57,148 nt of DNA from Alphaproteobacteria bacterium (GCA_022827685.1 JAJEIH010000139.1:1-57148), one strand, 5' to 3'. Shown: positions 1 to 9,942, numbered from the stretch's first letter. Made by a program: numbers and translations. Notes: generated by a model from the sequence alone, not told the origin.

Positions 1-169
1 CCCCGGAACCTCAACACAAAAATAAAATGGCACTACACCGACAAGCCCAAAACCACAATCAAGCTATATCAACACCTTGCCGAACCAGAACACTTCAATA
101 TCAACCGAAGCCACCGCCAAACTGTTAAACTTGGGTTAGGCTTTCCCGGCGCGACGAAGGGGGGCGGCG
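1..169. other. AT-richer left edge, possible 3' remnant of a transposase
   Basis: This stretch is visibly poorer in G+C than everything after base 140. Frame 1 is open from base 1 and reads KWHYTDKPKTTIKLYQ, which loosely resembles the C-terminal tails of IS630-type transposases (W-x-[FY]-T...K-L-x-x-L-Y). The frame has no stop before the first gene, so it would be a truncated or fused tail. I see no terminal inverted repeat. The assignment is a guess; the compositional change is what is actually visible. Confidence 0.2.
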
Positions 170-998
170 ATGAAGCTCGGCATTTTCAGCTACAACACCG
201 AATACGGAACCCGGCCCGACGAGCTGGCGAAGGCCGCCGAGGAACGGGGCTTCGAGTCCTTCTGGGTCGGCGAGCACACGCACATCCCGGCGAGCCGCGA
301 CACGCCCTATCCGGGCGGCGATCCCCTGCCGAAGCCCTACTACCACATGGCCGACCCCTTCGTGTCGCTGATGGCCGCTGCGGGCGCGACCTCCACCATC
401 AGGGTCGGCACGGCCGTCTGCCTCGTCATCGAGCGCGACCCCATCGTGCTGGCGAAGGAGGCGGCGACGCTCGACTACCTCTCGAACGGCCGCCTGCTGC
501 TCGGCATAGGAGGCGGCTGGAATCGGGAGGAGATGGCCAATCACGGCACCGACTTCGCGCGGCGCTGGCAGGTGCTGCGGGAGCGGGTCGAGGCCATGAA
601 GGCGATCTGGACCGAAGAGGAAGCAAGCTACGAGGGCGAGTTCGTCAGCTTCGCACGCATCGTCTCCTTTCCCAAGCCGGTCCAGCAGCCGCATCCGCCG
701 ATCATCTATGGCGGCGCGACGCCGCTCGGGCTGAAGCGCACCGTGCGCTACTGCGACGGCTGGATGCCGATCGACGTGCTGCTGGCCGACTTCCCCGCCG
801 CCATCGCCGAGCTCGACCGGCAGGCCGAGGAGGCCGGGCGCGACCCGGCGTCCATCCCGGTCTCGGTGTTCGCCTTCAACGGCGCCAATGAGGAAGCGCT
901 CAGGCGGCTCGCGGAGAACCCGCGCATCGAGCGCGCCGTGCTGGTGGCGCCCCGCTACACGGAGAAGGCCCTGCCTTTCCTGGACGCGTTCGGCGCGC

Positions 999-1018
<20 letters not shown>
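170..1018 (+). CDS. LLM class F420/flavin-dependent oxidoreductase (TIGR03619-like)
   Basis: Cytoplasmic TIM-barrel oxidoreductase of the luciferase-like superfamily, 282 aa, the usual size of the short F420-dependent subgroup. The protein starts on the first barrel strand (MKLGIFSYNTEYG), then shows SFWVGEHTHIP near residue 30, a hydrophobic strand with IRVGTAVCLV near 77, and LLGIGGGWNREEM near 110, all subgroup landmarks. ATG 170 is preceded by AAGGGGG (about 157-163), a good ribosome site. It overlaps the convergent acyl-CoA ligase by 20 bp. F420 rather than FMN as cofactor is inferred from family resemblance; the substrate is unknown. It is one of four LLM genes in this window. Confidence 0.88.
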
Positions 1019-2642
<1,624 letters not shown>

Positions 2643-2714
2643 CGGCGCTCCCCGATAGCCGTGAATGGCATCCCTCGCATCGTCGAATCCTTCCCCGAAT
2701 GCCGGGCCGCTCGC

Positions 2715-2743
2715 TTGACCCGTCGGCGCGGAGCGGCTAGAAG
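2715..2743 (+). promoter_or_regulatory. Sigma-70 type promoter of tRNA-Phe
   Basis: TTGACC at 2715-2720, a 17-bp spacer and TAGAAG at 2738-2743, followed by a C-rich discriminator (ccgcccc) just before the tRNA at 2756. The GC-rich discriminator is what stringently controlled stable-RNA promoters show. The hexamers are seen in the sequence; activity is inferred. Confidence 0.6.
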
Positions 2744-2755
2744 CCGCCCCTTGTC

Positions 2756-2831
<76 letters not shown>

Positions 2832-2859
2832 TTCCCTTCCGTGTTTTCGATCCGTCCCG

Positions 2860-3171
2860 TCAGGCGTCCGTCAGCACATGGATCGTCCGGTTGGCGAGCA
2901 GGTCCTTCACCTTCGCCGCATAGGCGGCCATATGGGCGGACGCGCCATGCGCGCGGAGTGCATCCAGGCTCGCCCATTTCTCCACGACGACAAAGGTGTC
3001 CTCGCCGTATTTCGTCTGGATCGCGCCTGCATCGGCGTCCACGGCCGCGCCGTATTCGATGCAGCCGTCCTCCGCATGCACCGCCGGCACATTGGCGTTG
3101 AAGGCTTCGAGGACCTCGGCGCGGCGGCCGGGCTTGGCCTGGATGACGGCGATTACATGGACCCTGGACAT
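2860..3171 (-). CDS. Antibiotic biosynthesis monooxygenase (ABM) domain protein, YgiN-like
   Basis: Small ferredoxin-like alpha/beta-barrel protein, 103 aa, a single ABM domain. It begins VHVIAVIQAKPGRRAEVLEAF, continues with AEDGCIEYGAAVD, then FVVVEKWASLDALRAHGAS and a C-terminal helix AAYAAKVKDLL: the classic order for cofactor-free quinone/heme-type monooxygenases such as YgiN. Such proteins act as dimers in the cytoplasm, often on quinols or reactive carbonyls; the substrate here is unknown. ATG 3171 has GGAG seven bases upstream. It stands alone between tRNA-Phe and a divergently transcribed molybdoenzyme, with which it may share the 110-bp promoter region. Confidence 0.85.
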   Translation of the reverse strand: MSRVHVIAVIQAKPGRRAEVLEAFNANVPAVHAEDGCIEYGAAVDADAGAIQTKYGEDTFVVVEKWASLDALRAHGASAHMAAYAAKVKDLLANRTIHVLTDA

Positions 3172-3280
3172 GGATGTTCTCCTGTTCCCGCCGCCCCCTC
3201 GGCAACGGTTGTCCGGCTGTTATTGACCGCTTTCGGCCTCCGGGGTCAAGATTGGGGCGTTCCCCGACCGGCCGGAGGCC

Positions 3281-5431
3281 ATGCCGATGCCCGAAGCGCG
3301 CGCCCTCTGCTCTTCCTGCGACATTTACTGCCAGGTCATGGTCGAGACCGACGCCGGGGGCGCGGTCCGGGTCAAGGCGATCGACCCGAGGCCGGGCAGG
3401 GCCAACATCTGCATGAAAGGCGTGCATGCGCCCGCGGGCTTCGCCCACCCCGACCGGGTGTTGCATCCTCTCCGCCGCAAGGGGCCGCGCGGCTCGGGGG
3501 AATGGGAACGGGTCGAATGGGACGAGGCGCTCGACGACATCGCCGAACGCCTTCACCGGGTCGTGGACCGCTACGGGCCGGAAGGGTTTGCGGTCTCGAC
3601 AAGCTCCTGGAACACGCAGACCGACAATGGCATGTGCCGGCGCTTCATGAACCTTGTCGGCTCGCCGAACTGGATTTCCGGTGTCGCGCTCTGCGCCGGC
3701 AACACGGCCGCCGTCAACCGGCTGGTCTATGGCTGGTTCCCCTATCCCGACTTCACCAAGACGCAGTGCATCGTGCTGTTCGGGCACAACCCGAAGCCGC
3801 ATTCCTGGACGCCGGAATACAACGCCATCCGCCGCGCGCAGGAGCGCGGCGCGAAGCTGATCGTGCTCGACCCGCGCCGGTCGGAGAATGCCGAGCTCGC
3901 GGATATCTGGCTGCCGCTCAAGGTCGGCACGGACGCCGCCATGTGTTTCGGGTGGCTCAAGGTCATCATGGACGAGGGGCTCTGGGACCGGGATTTCGTC
4001 AAGCGCTGGACAGCGGGCTTCGATGAACTCCGCGCCCGCGTGGACGAGTTTCCGCTGGACCGGGTCGCGGAGATCACCGGCGTGGCGCCGGAGCGGATCG
4101 CCGAAGCCGCGCGCCTCTATGCGCAGTCGGGCCCGGCGGTGATCCCCTGGTCTCCGATCACCGACCAGCAGCGCAACTCGACCTCCGCCATCCGGCTGCA
4201 AGCGATCCTGCGCGCCGTCTGCGGCAATCTCGACGTTCCGGGCGGCGACGTGCTGCACGGCTTCCACCCGCGCATCGTGCCGGAGACCGACCTGGAGTTT
4301 CACGACGCGCTGCCGCAGGCGCAGAAGGCCAAGCAGCTGGGGTCCGACACGCACCCCGTGTTCACCTATCGCGGCGCCGCGCCCCTGGAAGAGCCGACCT
4401 TGCGCGTCTGGGGGCGGCGATACGCCAATCTCGTCTCCGGCTGCTACATGGCGACGCCCTCGGCGGTCTTCCGCGCCATGGCGGACGGCGAGCCCTATCC
4501 GGTCAAGGCCTTTTTCGCGCTCGGCAACAACACGCTGCTGAGCTTCGCCAACATGCAGCTGATCCAGAGGGCGCTCCTGAACCAGGACCTGCTCGTCACG
4601 TTCGAGCACATGAAGACGCCGACGGCCGCGCTCTCCGACTACATCCTGCCGGGCGATGCCTGGACGGAACGCAAGGCGCTGGCGGACGGCTTCGGCTGGA
4701 CCGCCATCTGCCGCAGCTCGCAGCAGGCGACGGAGCCTCCGGGAGAGGCGCGCAGCGTTTACGATTTCTGGCGCGGCCTGGCGGTGCGGTTCGGCCTCGG
4801 CAACCATTTCCCGTGGGAAACGGCGGACGCCGTGCTGGACCATCGCGTGGCGGGCCTCGGCATGGATTTCGACAGCTTCGCGCGGGAGCACGCCGCGCAT
4901 ACGGACGGCCTCCGGTTCCGGAAATACGAAAAGACGGGCTTCGCGACGCCCTCCGGCAAGGTCGAGCTTTCCTCCTCCGTGCTGGCCGAATTCGGCTTCG
5001 ACCCCTTGCCCTACTGGCGCGAGGAGCCGGCGGCGTCGGACGACATGCCGCTTCGCCTCTTCACGGGCCTGCGCGAAGACGCCTATTTCCAGACCGGCCA
5101 CCGCCATATCGCGGCGCTTCGCGCCCGCGCTCCCGAACCGCTGCTCTTCCTGCATCCGGAAGACGCGGAGGAAGCCGGCATCGCGGACGGCCAGGCCGCC
5201 ATCGCCGAAACGGCGCAGGGACAGGTTCGGATGAAGGCCGCCGTCCGCGGCGACATGCAGAGAGGCCTGGTGCGGATACCGCATGGCTGGTGGCTGCCCG
5301 AGGTCGGGCTGGAGAGCGCCTGGGAAATGGCCGACGCCCAGCTCTGCCCCGACGACGAGGACTTCCTCGACCGCGAACAGGGCATCCCGCACTTCAAGGG
5401 CATCCCCTGCCGGGTAGCGCCGGCGGCTTAG
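3281..5431 (+). CDS. Molybdopterin-dependent oxidoreductase with N-terminal [4Fe-4S] site
   Basis: Molybdenum/tungsten-bis-MGD enzyme of the DMSO reductase family, 716 aa, catalytic subunit. Cys10, Cys13, Cys17 and Cys44 form a C-x2-C-x3-C-x26-C iron-sulfur motif. Cys138 in SGVALCAGN sits where formate dehydrogenase H has its Sec/Cys metal ligand. The middle domain has FGHNPKPHSW and LIVLDPRRSENAELADIW (MGD binding), and the C-terminal molydopterin-dinucleotide-binding domain spans about 600-716 (HPEDAEEAGIADGQ). No Tat signal is visible, so a cytoplasmic location is likely. No electron-transfer or membrane-anchor subunit lies nearby, which is common for this stand-alone subgroup often called formate dehydrogenase-like. 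The substrate is unknown. Confidence 0.88.
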   Translation: MPMPEARALCSSCDIYCQVMVETDAGGAVRVKAIDPRPGRANICMKGVHAPAGFAHPDRVLHPLRRKGPRGSGEWERVEWDEALDDIAERLHRVVDRYGPEGFAVSTSSWNTQTDNGMCRRFMNLVGSPNWISGVALCAGNTAAVNRLVYGWFPYPDFTKTQCIVLFGHNPKPHSWTPEYNAIRRAQERGAKLIVLDPRRSENAELADIWLPLKVGTDAAMCFGWLKVIMDEGLWDRDFVKRWTAGFDELRARVDEFPLDRVAEITGVAPERIAEAARLYAQSGPAVIPWSPITDQQRNSTSAIRLQAILRAVCGNLDVPGGDVLHGFHPRIVPETDLEFHDALPQAQKAKQLGSDTHPVFTYRGAAPLEEPTLRVWGRRYANLVSGCYMATPSAVFRAMADGEPYPVKAFFALGNNTLLSFANMQLIQRALLNQDLLVTFEHMKTPTAALSDYILPGDAWTERKALADGFGWTAICRSSQQATEPPGEARSVYDFWRGLAVRFGLGNHFPWETADAVLDHRVAGLGMDFDSFAREHAAHTDGLRFRKYEKTGFATPSGKVELSSSVLAEFGFDPLPYWREEPAASDDMPLRLFTGLREDAYFQTGHRHIAALRARAPEPLLFLHPEDAEEAGIADGQAAIAETAQGQVRMKAAVRGDMQRGLVRIPHGWWLPEVGLESAWEMADAQLCPDDEDFLDREQGIPHFKGIPCRVAPAA

Positions 5432-5533
5432 GACGCAGCCCGATCCGGATGACCCGACGGCCATTCGGGACAGAACCGCCCGTCGCCGGCTTCCGGTGGA
5501 GGCGGCGCGGCGGCGGGGACATGCTTGCGGAAG

Positions 5534-5600
5534 TGTCATGAGATGTCATGTTCCGTCATGCGGGGGCCGCGCGATGTCATGGGATGTCATGTTTTGCATG
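5534..5600. repeat. Direct repeat of ~30 bp built from GTCATG units
   Basis: Two similar blocks lie 41 bp apart. Each reads TGTCATG-purine-GATGTCATGTT, then two bases, then G(T)CATGCGG. The TGTCATG unit occurs at 5534-5540, 5544-5550, 5575-5581 and 5585-5591, with shorter GTCATG/GCATG versions at 5555-5560 and 5596-5600. It lies 100 bp after the molybdoenzyme stop codon. It could be a cluster of regulator binding sites or a repeat-born element; nothing in the sequence decides which. Confidence 0.7.
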
Positions 5601-5988
5601 CGGACGGCGCATAGCCTGCAGCCGTTCCGGGCATGAGGCCGTCGGGCCCGGCCGGCGCCCCGGACATTCCATCCGGTATCTCCGGCTTCTCGTTTTCGCC
5701 ATGGTCTCTCCTTTCCGTCCGTCCTCTCTCCGTTCTCCCCGCCGCCGCGCCGAACGCGGCGGGACCCTGTTTCGCGCGTAATGCGCGCCGGCGCCCGCGC
5801 GCCTGCCCCCGCGCGTTTCGCGGCGGCGCGGTTTGCGCGCCTGATTGCGCCTGCGCCCGCGCGCGCGAGCCGGACGCAGGGCGCACCTTGCCCGTCTGCC
5901 GAATCGGGGTCGTTCCGCGCCGGCGCCGGCGCGAAGGAACAGGGCGGTGTCCGGACGCCGCCCCGTCGGGACCAATATGGGCGCATAA

Positions 5989-6022
5989 TTTTGATCAGTC
6001 AAATGATTTTAGGAATTATTAC
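5989..6022 (+). promoter_or_regulatory. AT-rich promoter/operator candidate for the dehydrogenase pair
   Basis: A perfect inverted repeat TTTGA-TCAG-TCAAA occupies 5990-6003 inside an AT-rich island. TTGATC (5991-5996) could serve as -35 with AATTAT (6014-6019) as -10, spacer 17. An operator overlapping the -35 would be a normal arrangement for a GntR-type regulator of hydroxyacid oxidation, but no regulator gene is nearby, and the distance to the start codon (about 215 bp) is long. Confidence 0.35.
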
Positions 6023-6237
6023 GAAAAATTAACGAACGACAATCCATCTGCTTCTTCACATCCTGTTCGTCTCCCCGGATCGAAATGCGGTTCCGTTGGG
6101 AGAAGTTCCGCACAGACAGCAGGTAGCGCCCCGGGGGTGAGCCTTTGGGATGGGACAGTTTGCGGCTGACAGAATGGAAACGGTTGGGAATACTCTGGCG
6201 AACCGAGCCGGGGCGGCCGGCGCCGGGGGAGGGCCGG

Positions 6238-7413
6238 ATGAATATCGACAAGTGCATCAATCTGGACGACCTGCGCGTACTCGCGAAGAAGCGCGTGCCG
6301 AAGCTGGTTTACGACTTCATTGAGGGCGGCGTGGACGACGAGGAAGGGCTCTGGCGCAATGAGGACGCCTTCCAGCGGCGCTCGCTCGTGCCGCGCTACA
6401 TGGTCGATGTCTCGACACTGGACCAGTCGGTGGAACTGTTCGGGCGCCGATGGTCCAGCCCTTACGGCATCGCGCCCACCGGAGGCATCGGCAATTACCG
6501 GCGCGGCGGCGACATGATGCTGGCGCGCGCGGCGCGCGACGCCAATATCCCCTTCATCATGTCGGGCGCCGCCAACGCATCGATGGAGGAGATGGCGCGC
6601 GAGGCGCCGGAGCATGGCTGGTACCAGATGTACACGGCGAATGACCGGGCGATCTCCGAGGACATGATCCGGCGCGCGGCCGACCTCGGCATTCCGGCGC
6701 TCGTCGTCACGGTCGATGTGCCGGTCCATTCCAACCGGGAGCGCAACCGGCGCAACGGCTTCGGCCGCCCGCTCAGGCTGACGCTCGGGACGAAGCTGGA
6801 CACGCTCCGCCATCCCGCCTGGCTCCGGGACTACATGAAGCAGGGCTTCGCCATGCTGGAAAACTGGAAGCCCTATGCGCCCGAGGGCGCGAGCGCGCTC
6901 GAGGTGGGCGAATTCATGGCCGGGCAGGTCCCGGCCAACCTCACCTGGGCGGATATCGAGCGGTTCCGGGCGCTCTGGCCGCGCACATTCATCCTGAAGG
7001 GCGTCATGCGCACGGACGATGCGCTCCGCGCGGCGGAGACGGGCGTGGACGGCCTGATGGTCTCCAACCACGGCGCGCGCCAGCTCGACCGGGCCCCGTC
7101 CCCGCTGGACGTGCTGCCGGCGCTCGACGCGGCGGTGGGCGACCGCATGGCGCTGATGCTCGACGGCGGCGTGCGCCGGGGCGCGGATATCCTGATCGCG
7201 CTGGCCAGCGGGGCGAAATTCGTCTTCCTCGGCCGGCCCACCCTCTACGGCGCGGTTGCGGGCGGCGCGGCCGGGGCCGTGAAGGCCGTCGATATCCTCC
7301 GCGACGAGATCGACAAGGTGATGGCCCAGATCGGCTGCCCGTCTCTCGACCTGCTGGGACCCGATTTCCTCCACCGGGACCAGGAGGACGCGGGGCGCAA
7401 CATCCGGCTCTGA
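6238..7413 (+). CDS. FMN-dependent alpha-hydroxy-acid dehydrogenase (LldD/glycolate oxidase family), copy 1
   Basis: 391 aa, full-length TIM-barrel flavoenzyme oxidising an L-2-hydroxy acid (lactate, glycolate or mandelate type) to the 2-keto acid. Landmarks: YDFIEGG near residue 25 (substrate/FMN Tyr), SSPYGIAPTGG, WYQMY with Tyr132 at the place of glycolate oxidase Tyr129, VTVDVP (Asp), the lysine in LKGVM, and SNHGARQLD with catalytic base His278 and the substrate Arg three residues on. ATG 6238 is chosen because it matches the start of the adjacent paralogue (MKIDNCVNLDDLR); a longer in-frame extension to 6145 has no counterpart there. GGGGGAGGG precedes it. It is followed after 30 bp by copy 2, so both are probably co-transcribed. 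Confidence 0.9.
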   Translation: MNIDKCINLDDLRVLAKKRVPKLVYDFIEGGVDDEEGLWRNEDAFQRRSLVPRYMVDVSTLDQSVELFGRRWSSPYGIAPTGGIGNYRRGGDMMLARAARDANIPFIMSGAANASMEEMAREAPEHGWYQMYTANDRAISEDMIRRAADLGIPALVVTVDVPVHSNRERNRRNGFGRPLRLTLGTKLDTLRHPAWLRDYMKQGFAMLENWKPYAPEGASALEVGEFMAGQVPANLTWADIERFRALWPRTFILKGVMRTDDALRAAETGVDGLMVSNHGARQLDRAPSPLDVLPALDAAVGDRMALMLDGGVRRGADILIALASGAKFVFLGRPTLYGAVAGGAAGAVKAVDILRDEIDKVMAQIGCPSLDLLGPDFLHRDQEDAGRNIRL

Positions 7414-7443
7414 CGGCCGCGGCGGGCGCCGGGAGAGGGCCGG

Positions 7444-8613
7444 GTGAAGATCGACAATTGCGTCAACCTCGACGATCTGCGCGTGCTGGCGAAAAGGCGC
7501 GTGCCGAAGCTGGTTTACGACTACATCGAGGGCGGGGTGGACGACGAAGGCGGGCTCCGGCGCAACGAGGAGGCCTTCCGGCGACGTTCCCTCGTGCCGC
7601 GCTACATGGTGGATGTCTCCGCGCCCGACCGGTCGGTGGCGCTGTTCGGACGCACATGGTCGAGCCCCTACGGCATCGCGCCCACCGGGGGCATCGGCTA
7701 TTTCCGGCGCGGCGGCGACGCGATGCTGTGGCGGGCCGCGCGGGACGCGAATATCCCCTTCGTCATGTCGATTGTCGCCACCGCCCCGATGGAGGAGATG
7801 GCGCGCGAGGCGCCCGAGCATGGCTGGTACCAGTTATCCGCGGCGAAGGACCGGTCGATCTCCGAAGACATGATCCGGCGCGCGGCCGACCTCGGCATTC
7901 CCGCCCTGGTGGTCACGGTCGATGCGCCGGTCGATTCCAACAAGGAGCGCAACCGGCGCAACGGCCTCGGCGGCAGGCTCACGCTCGCGACGAAGCTGGA
8001 TGCGCTCCGCCGTCCGCTCTGGCTGAAGGACTACATAAGGCACGGCCCCGCCATGCTGGAGAACTGGCGGGCCTATGCGCCGGCGGGCTCCAACGCCAGG
8101 CAGGTCGATGAATTCGTGGCCGGGCAGAGGCCGACCGGCCTTACCTGGGCCGACATCGAGCGGTTCCGGGCGCTCTGGCCGCGCACGCTGGTCCTGAAGG
8201 GCGTCTTGCGCCCGGACGACGCGCTCCGCGCGGCGGAGGTCGGCGCGGACGGGCTGATCGTGTCCAACCACGGTGCCCGCCAGCTGGACCGCGCGCCGTC
8301 TCCGCTGGACGTACTGCCGGCGCTCGACGCGGCCGTCGGCGACCGGGTGGCACTGATGATGGACGGCGGCGTCCGCCGGGGCGCGGATGTCCTGATCGCG
8401 CTGGCCAGCGGGGCGAAGTTCGTCTTCGTCGGCCGGCCGACCCTCTACGGCGCGGTTGCGGGCGGCGCAGCCGGGGCCGCCAGGGCCGTGGACATCCTCC
8501 GCGACGAGATCGAAAAGGTCATGGCCCAGATCGGCTGCCCGTCGCTCGACCGGCTGGGGCCGGAATTCCTGCACCGGGACCCGGAGGATGCGGCGCGCAA
8601 CGTCCGGCTGTGA
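7444..8613 (+). CDS. FMN-dependent alpha-hydroxy-acid dehydrogenase, copy 2 with altered active-site tyrosine
   Basis: 389 aa, GTG start preceded by GGGAGAGGG, paralogue of the gene directly upstream (roughly four fifths identical by eye) and clearly a tandem duplication. It keeps YDYIEGG, SSPYGIAPTGG, VTVDAP, LKGVL and SNHGARQLD (His276 as catalytic base). It differs at WYQLS: Ser132 stands exactly where copy 1 has Tyr132, the residue equivalent to glycolate oxidase Tyr129 that contacts the substrate. It also has SIVATAPMEE where copy 1 has SGAANASMEE, in the substrate pocket, and a two-residue gap near 185. The copies therefore probably differ in substrate or rate. The function stays general: flavin-dependent oxidation of a 2-hydroxy acid. 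Confidence 0.88.
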   Translation: MKIDNCVNLDDLRVLAKRRVPKLVYDYIEGGVDDEGGLRRNEEAFRRRSLVPRYMVDVSAPDRSVALFGRTWSSPYGIAPTGGIGYFRRGGDAMLWRAARDANIPFVMSIVATAPMEEMAREAPEHGWYQLSAAKDRSISEDMIRRAADLGIPALVVTVDAPVDSNKERNRRNGLGGRLTLATKLDALRRPLWLKDYIRHGPAMLENWRAYAPAGSNARQVDEFVAGQRPTGLTWADIERFRALWPRTLVLKGVLRPDDALRAAEVGADGLIVSNHGARQLDRAPSPLDVLPALDAAVGDRVALMMDGGVRRGADVLIALASGAKFVFVGRPTLYGAVAGGAAGAARAVDILRDEIEKVMAQIGCPSLDRLGPEFLHRDPEDAARNVRL

Positions 8614-8640
8614 CAGTCACGGCCGGCGCCGGCGGCTTCC

Positions 8641-8843
8641 AGAGCATGATCCGGTCCAGTTGAAGCAAGTCTGAATGCGCAACTCCACTTGTCACCCCGG
8701 ACGGAGCGAACCGGAGATCCGGGGTCCAGCCTGTCGAGGTTTTTGCCATGCTTTGCCGGCGGTGCTGGGCCCCGGCTCGGGGGCCGGGGCGACAATTTCG
8801 GACTTGGCCTCAATGTCGTTTCAATCCGAATGGAGTGCGCTCT
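8641..8843. repeat. MITE-like / REP-type intergenic repeat, 203 bp
   Basis: The left end AGAGCATGATCC... (8641-8664) and the right end, read on the minus strand from 8843 (AGAGCGCACTCC...TTGAA), form imperfect 24-bp terminal inverted repeats: about 15 of 24 positions match, with AGAGC and TTGAA at the two ends of each. Inside are two hairpins: CCCCGGA (8695-8701) with TCCGGGG (8718-8724), and GCCCCGGC (8769-8776) with GCCGGGGC (8783-8790). The phrase CACCCCGGACGGAGCG...GATCCGGGGTCCAG is a widespread intergenic repeat type in Alphaproteobacteria. There is no coding capacity. The right end supplies the TAG stop of the neighbouring PhyH gene. Confidence 0.6.
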
Positions 8844-9903
8844 ACGCGGACGCGACATGCGTGGCGCCGCTTTCCTGTTGGCCCGTCATGGCGGCGAGTG
8901 CGATCAGCGCCTCTTCGGCGCGGCGGCGCTTGGCCTTGTCGGGGTCGCGCTGGACGATGCGGAGCAGCGCGTCGCGCGCCGCCGGGTCGCCCTCTGCGGC
9001 CATGTCGAAGGCCATACGGTCGCGGCGGTCGTAATATTGCCGGTCCAGCGGCACGACCCTGGGCGAGAGCGCGCGCCAGAAATATTTGCCCTCGTCCGAG
9101 GACCAGTCCGCATAGACCTCCTCCCAGGTCCCGCAGCCGGAATAGGGCACCATGTTGGTGTCCGCGACCGGCTTGCTCGCCGGCTGGTAGCGGTCGTCGA
9201 AGGACTGCCTGATCTCGTCCGTGCGGTTGGGCAGCGCGCAATGCACGACGGTGTCCGCGAAGATCAGCGCATCGCCCGCCTCGAAGGCGCCCGTCACCCA
9301 CTCGCCCGGAATCGGCACGGCAATGTCCATGCCGCCCGCGCCATTGCCGACCCTGGTGTCGAGCACGCCGGCGCGGTGCGAGCCGGCGGCCACGGCGAGC
9401 GCGCCCTTCTCCAGCGGGCAGTCGCCGAGCGGCGCCCAGAGCGCATGGTTGGTCGCCCCGCCGATATGCACCTTGTCCTGGTGCGCGCCGGTGGTGAAGT
9501 CGAAGGTCTCGGTCTGCGGGAAGATGTTGCGCTGGATGAACATCGGGTGCGCCAGCACCGGCTCGCCGAAGATGCGCTCGAACAGCGCCAGCACATTGGG
9601 ATGGATGCGGAGCCGGTGCAGCGCCTCGTCCTTCCACATGCCCCGGAACACCTGCATGTAGCGCTCCTCGGGGTCCTTGCAGGCCGCAGCCTTGTTGGCG
9701 ACGCCCTTCTCCACCGGGTGCGCCGGGTCCAGCCAGCCGCCTTCCGCCGCCGTCTCCAGCATCCGCCGGCGGACTTCCATGACGGCGTCGCGCGGCAGGA
9801 GGCCGCGAAGGAAGAGATAGCCGTCGCGCTCCAGCCGCTCGGCGAGCGCCGGGCCGTCCGCCATGAGGCTGGTCGAATCGAGGAATTCGCCCATCGCATC
9901 CAT
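8842..9903 (-). CDS. Phytanoyl-CoA dioxygenase (PhyH) family protein 1
   Basis: Fe(II)/2-oxoglutarate-dependent oxygenase, 353 aa, double-stranded beta-helix. His141-x-Asp143 (GAHQDKVH) and His221 (ADTVVHCALPNR) are the iron ligands; Arg232 (IRQSFDDR) is placed to bind 2-oxoglutarate. The N-terminus has the usual ERDGYLFLRGLLP helix-strand. ATG 9903 follows GGGAGGAAC at good spacing. About 75 residues after the core are helical and charged, rich in Arg/Ala, and the TAG stop coincides with the end of the repeat element at 8641-8843, so the native C-terminus may have been altered. It is the last gene of a minus-strand run. The substrate (small molecule hydroxylation) is unknown. Confidence 0.88.
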   Translation of the reverse strand: MDAMGEFLDSTSLMADGPALAERLERDGYLFLRGLLPRDAVMEVRRRMLETAAEGGWLDPAHPVEKGVANKAAACKDPEERYMQVFRGMWKDEALHRLRIHPNVLALFERIFGEPVLAHPMFIQRNIFPQTETFDFTTGAHQDKVHIGGATNHALWAPLGDCPLEKGALAVAAGSHRAGVLDTRVGNGAGGMDIAVPIPGEWVTGAFEAGDALIFADTVVHCALPNRTDEIRQSFDDRYQPASKPVADTNMVPYSGCGTWEEVYADWSSDEGKYFWRALSPRVVPLDRQYYDRRDRMAFDMAAEGDPAARDALLRIVQRDPDKAKRRRAEEALIALAAMTGQQESGATHVASA

Positions 9904-9942
9904 GTCCGTTCCTCCCTGTCCGCGCCTGCCGGCGCCGACGTG

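Larger units (their letters stand above)
5432..6237. other. 806-bp non-coding region
   Basis: This is the only gap over 300 bp. From left to right it holds a duplicated GTCATG-rich block (5534-5600), about 350 bp of very GC-rich low-complexity DNA with a perfect 8-bp hairpin CCGCCGCG/CGCGGCGG (5742-5749 with 5755-5762, loop ccgaa, no T-run after it), GCGCCGGCGCC-type runs near 5930, an abrupt AT-rich island at about 5976-6060, and the leader of the dehydrogenase pair. Open frames here have no family resemblance and look random. Confidence 0.6.

Noticed and set aside
5534-5604. CRISPR-like repeats (also considered for 44884-44948)
   Set aside because: Too few copies, no unique spacers of proper length, and no cas genes.
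5577-5702. 41-codon minus-strand ORF (MAKTRSRRYRMECPGRRPGP) with a good AAAGGAGAGACC ribosome site
   Set aside because: Arg-rich translation of low-complexity GC-rich DNA, overlapping the repeat block and unlike any family; the ribosome-like site alone is not enough.
5742-5762. 8-bp perfect hairpin as terminator of the molybdoenzyme gene
   Set aside because: It is 310 bp after the stop codon and not followed by a T-run; GC-rich DNA produces such stems by chance.
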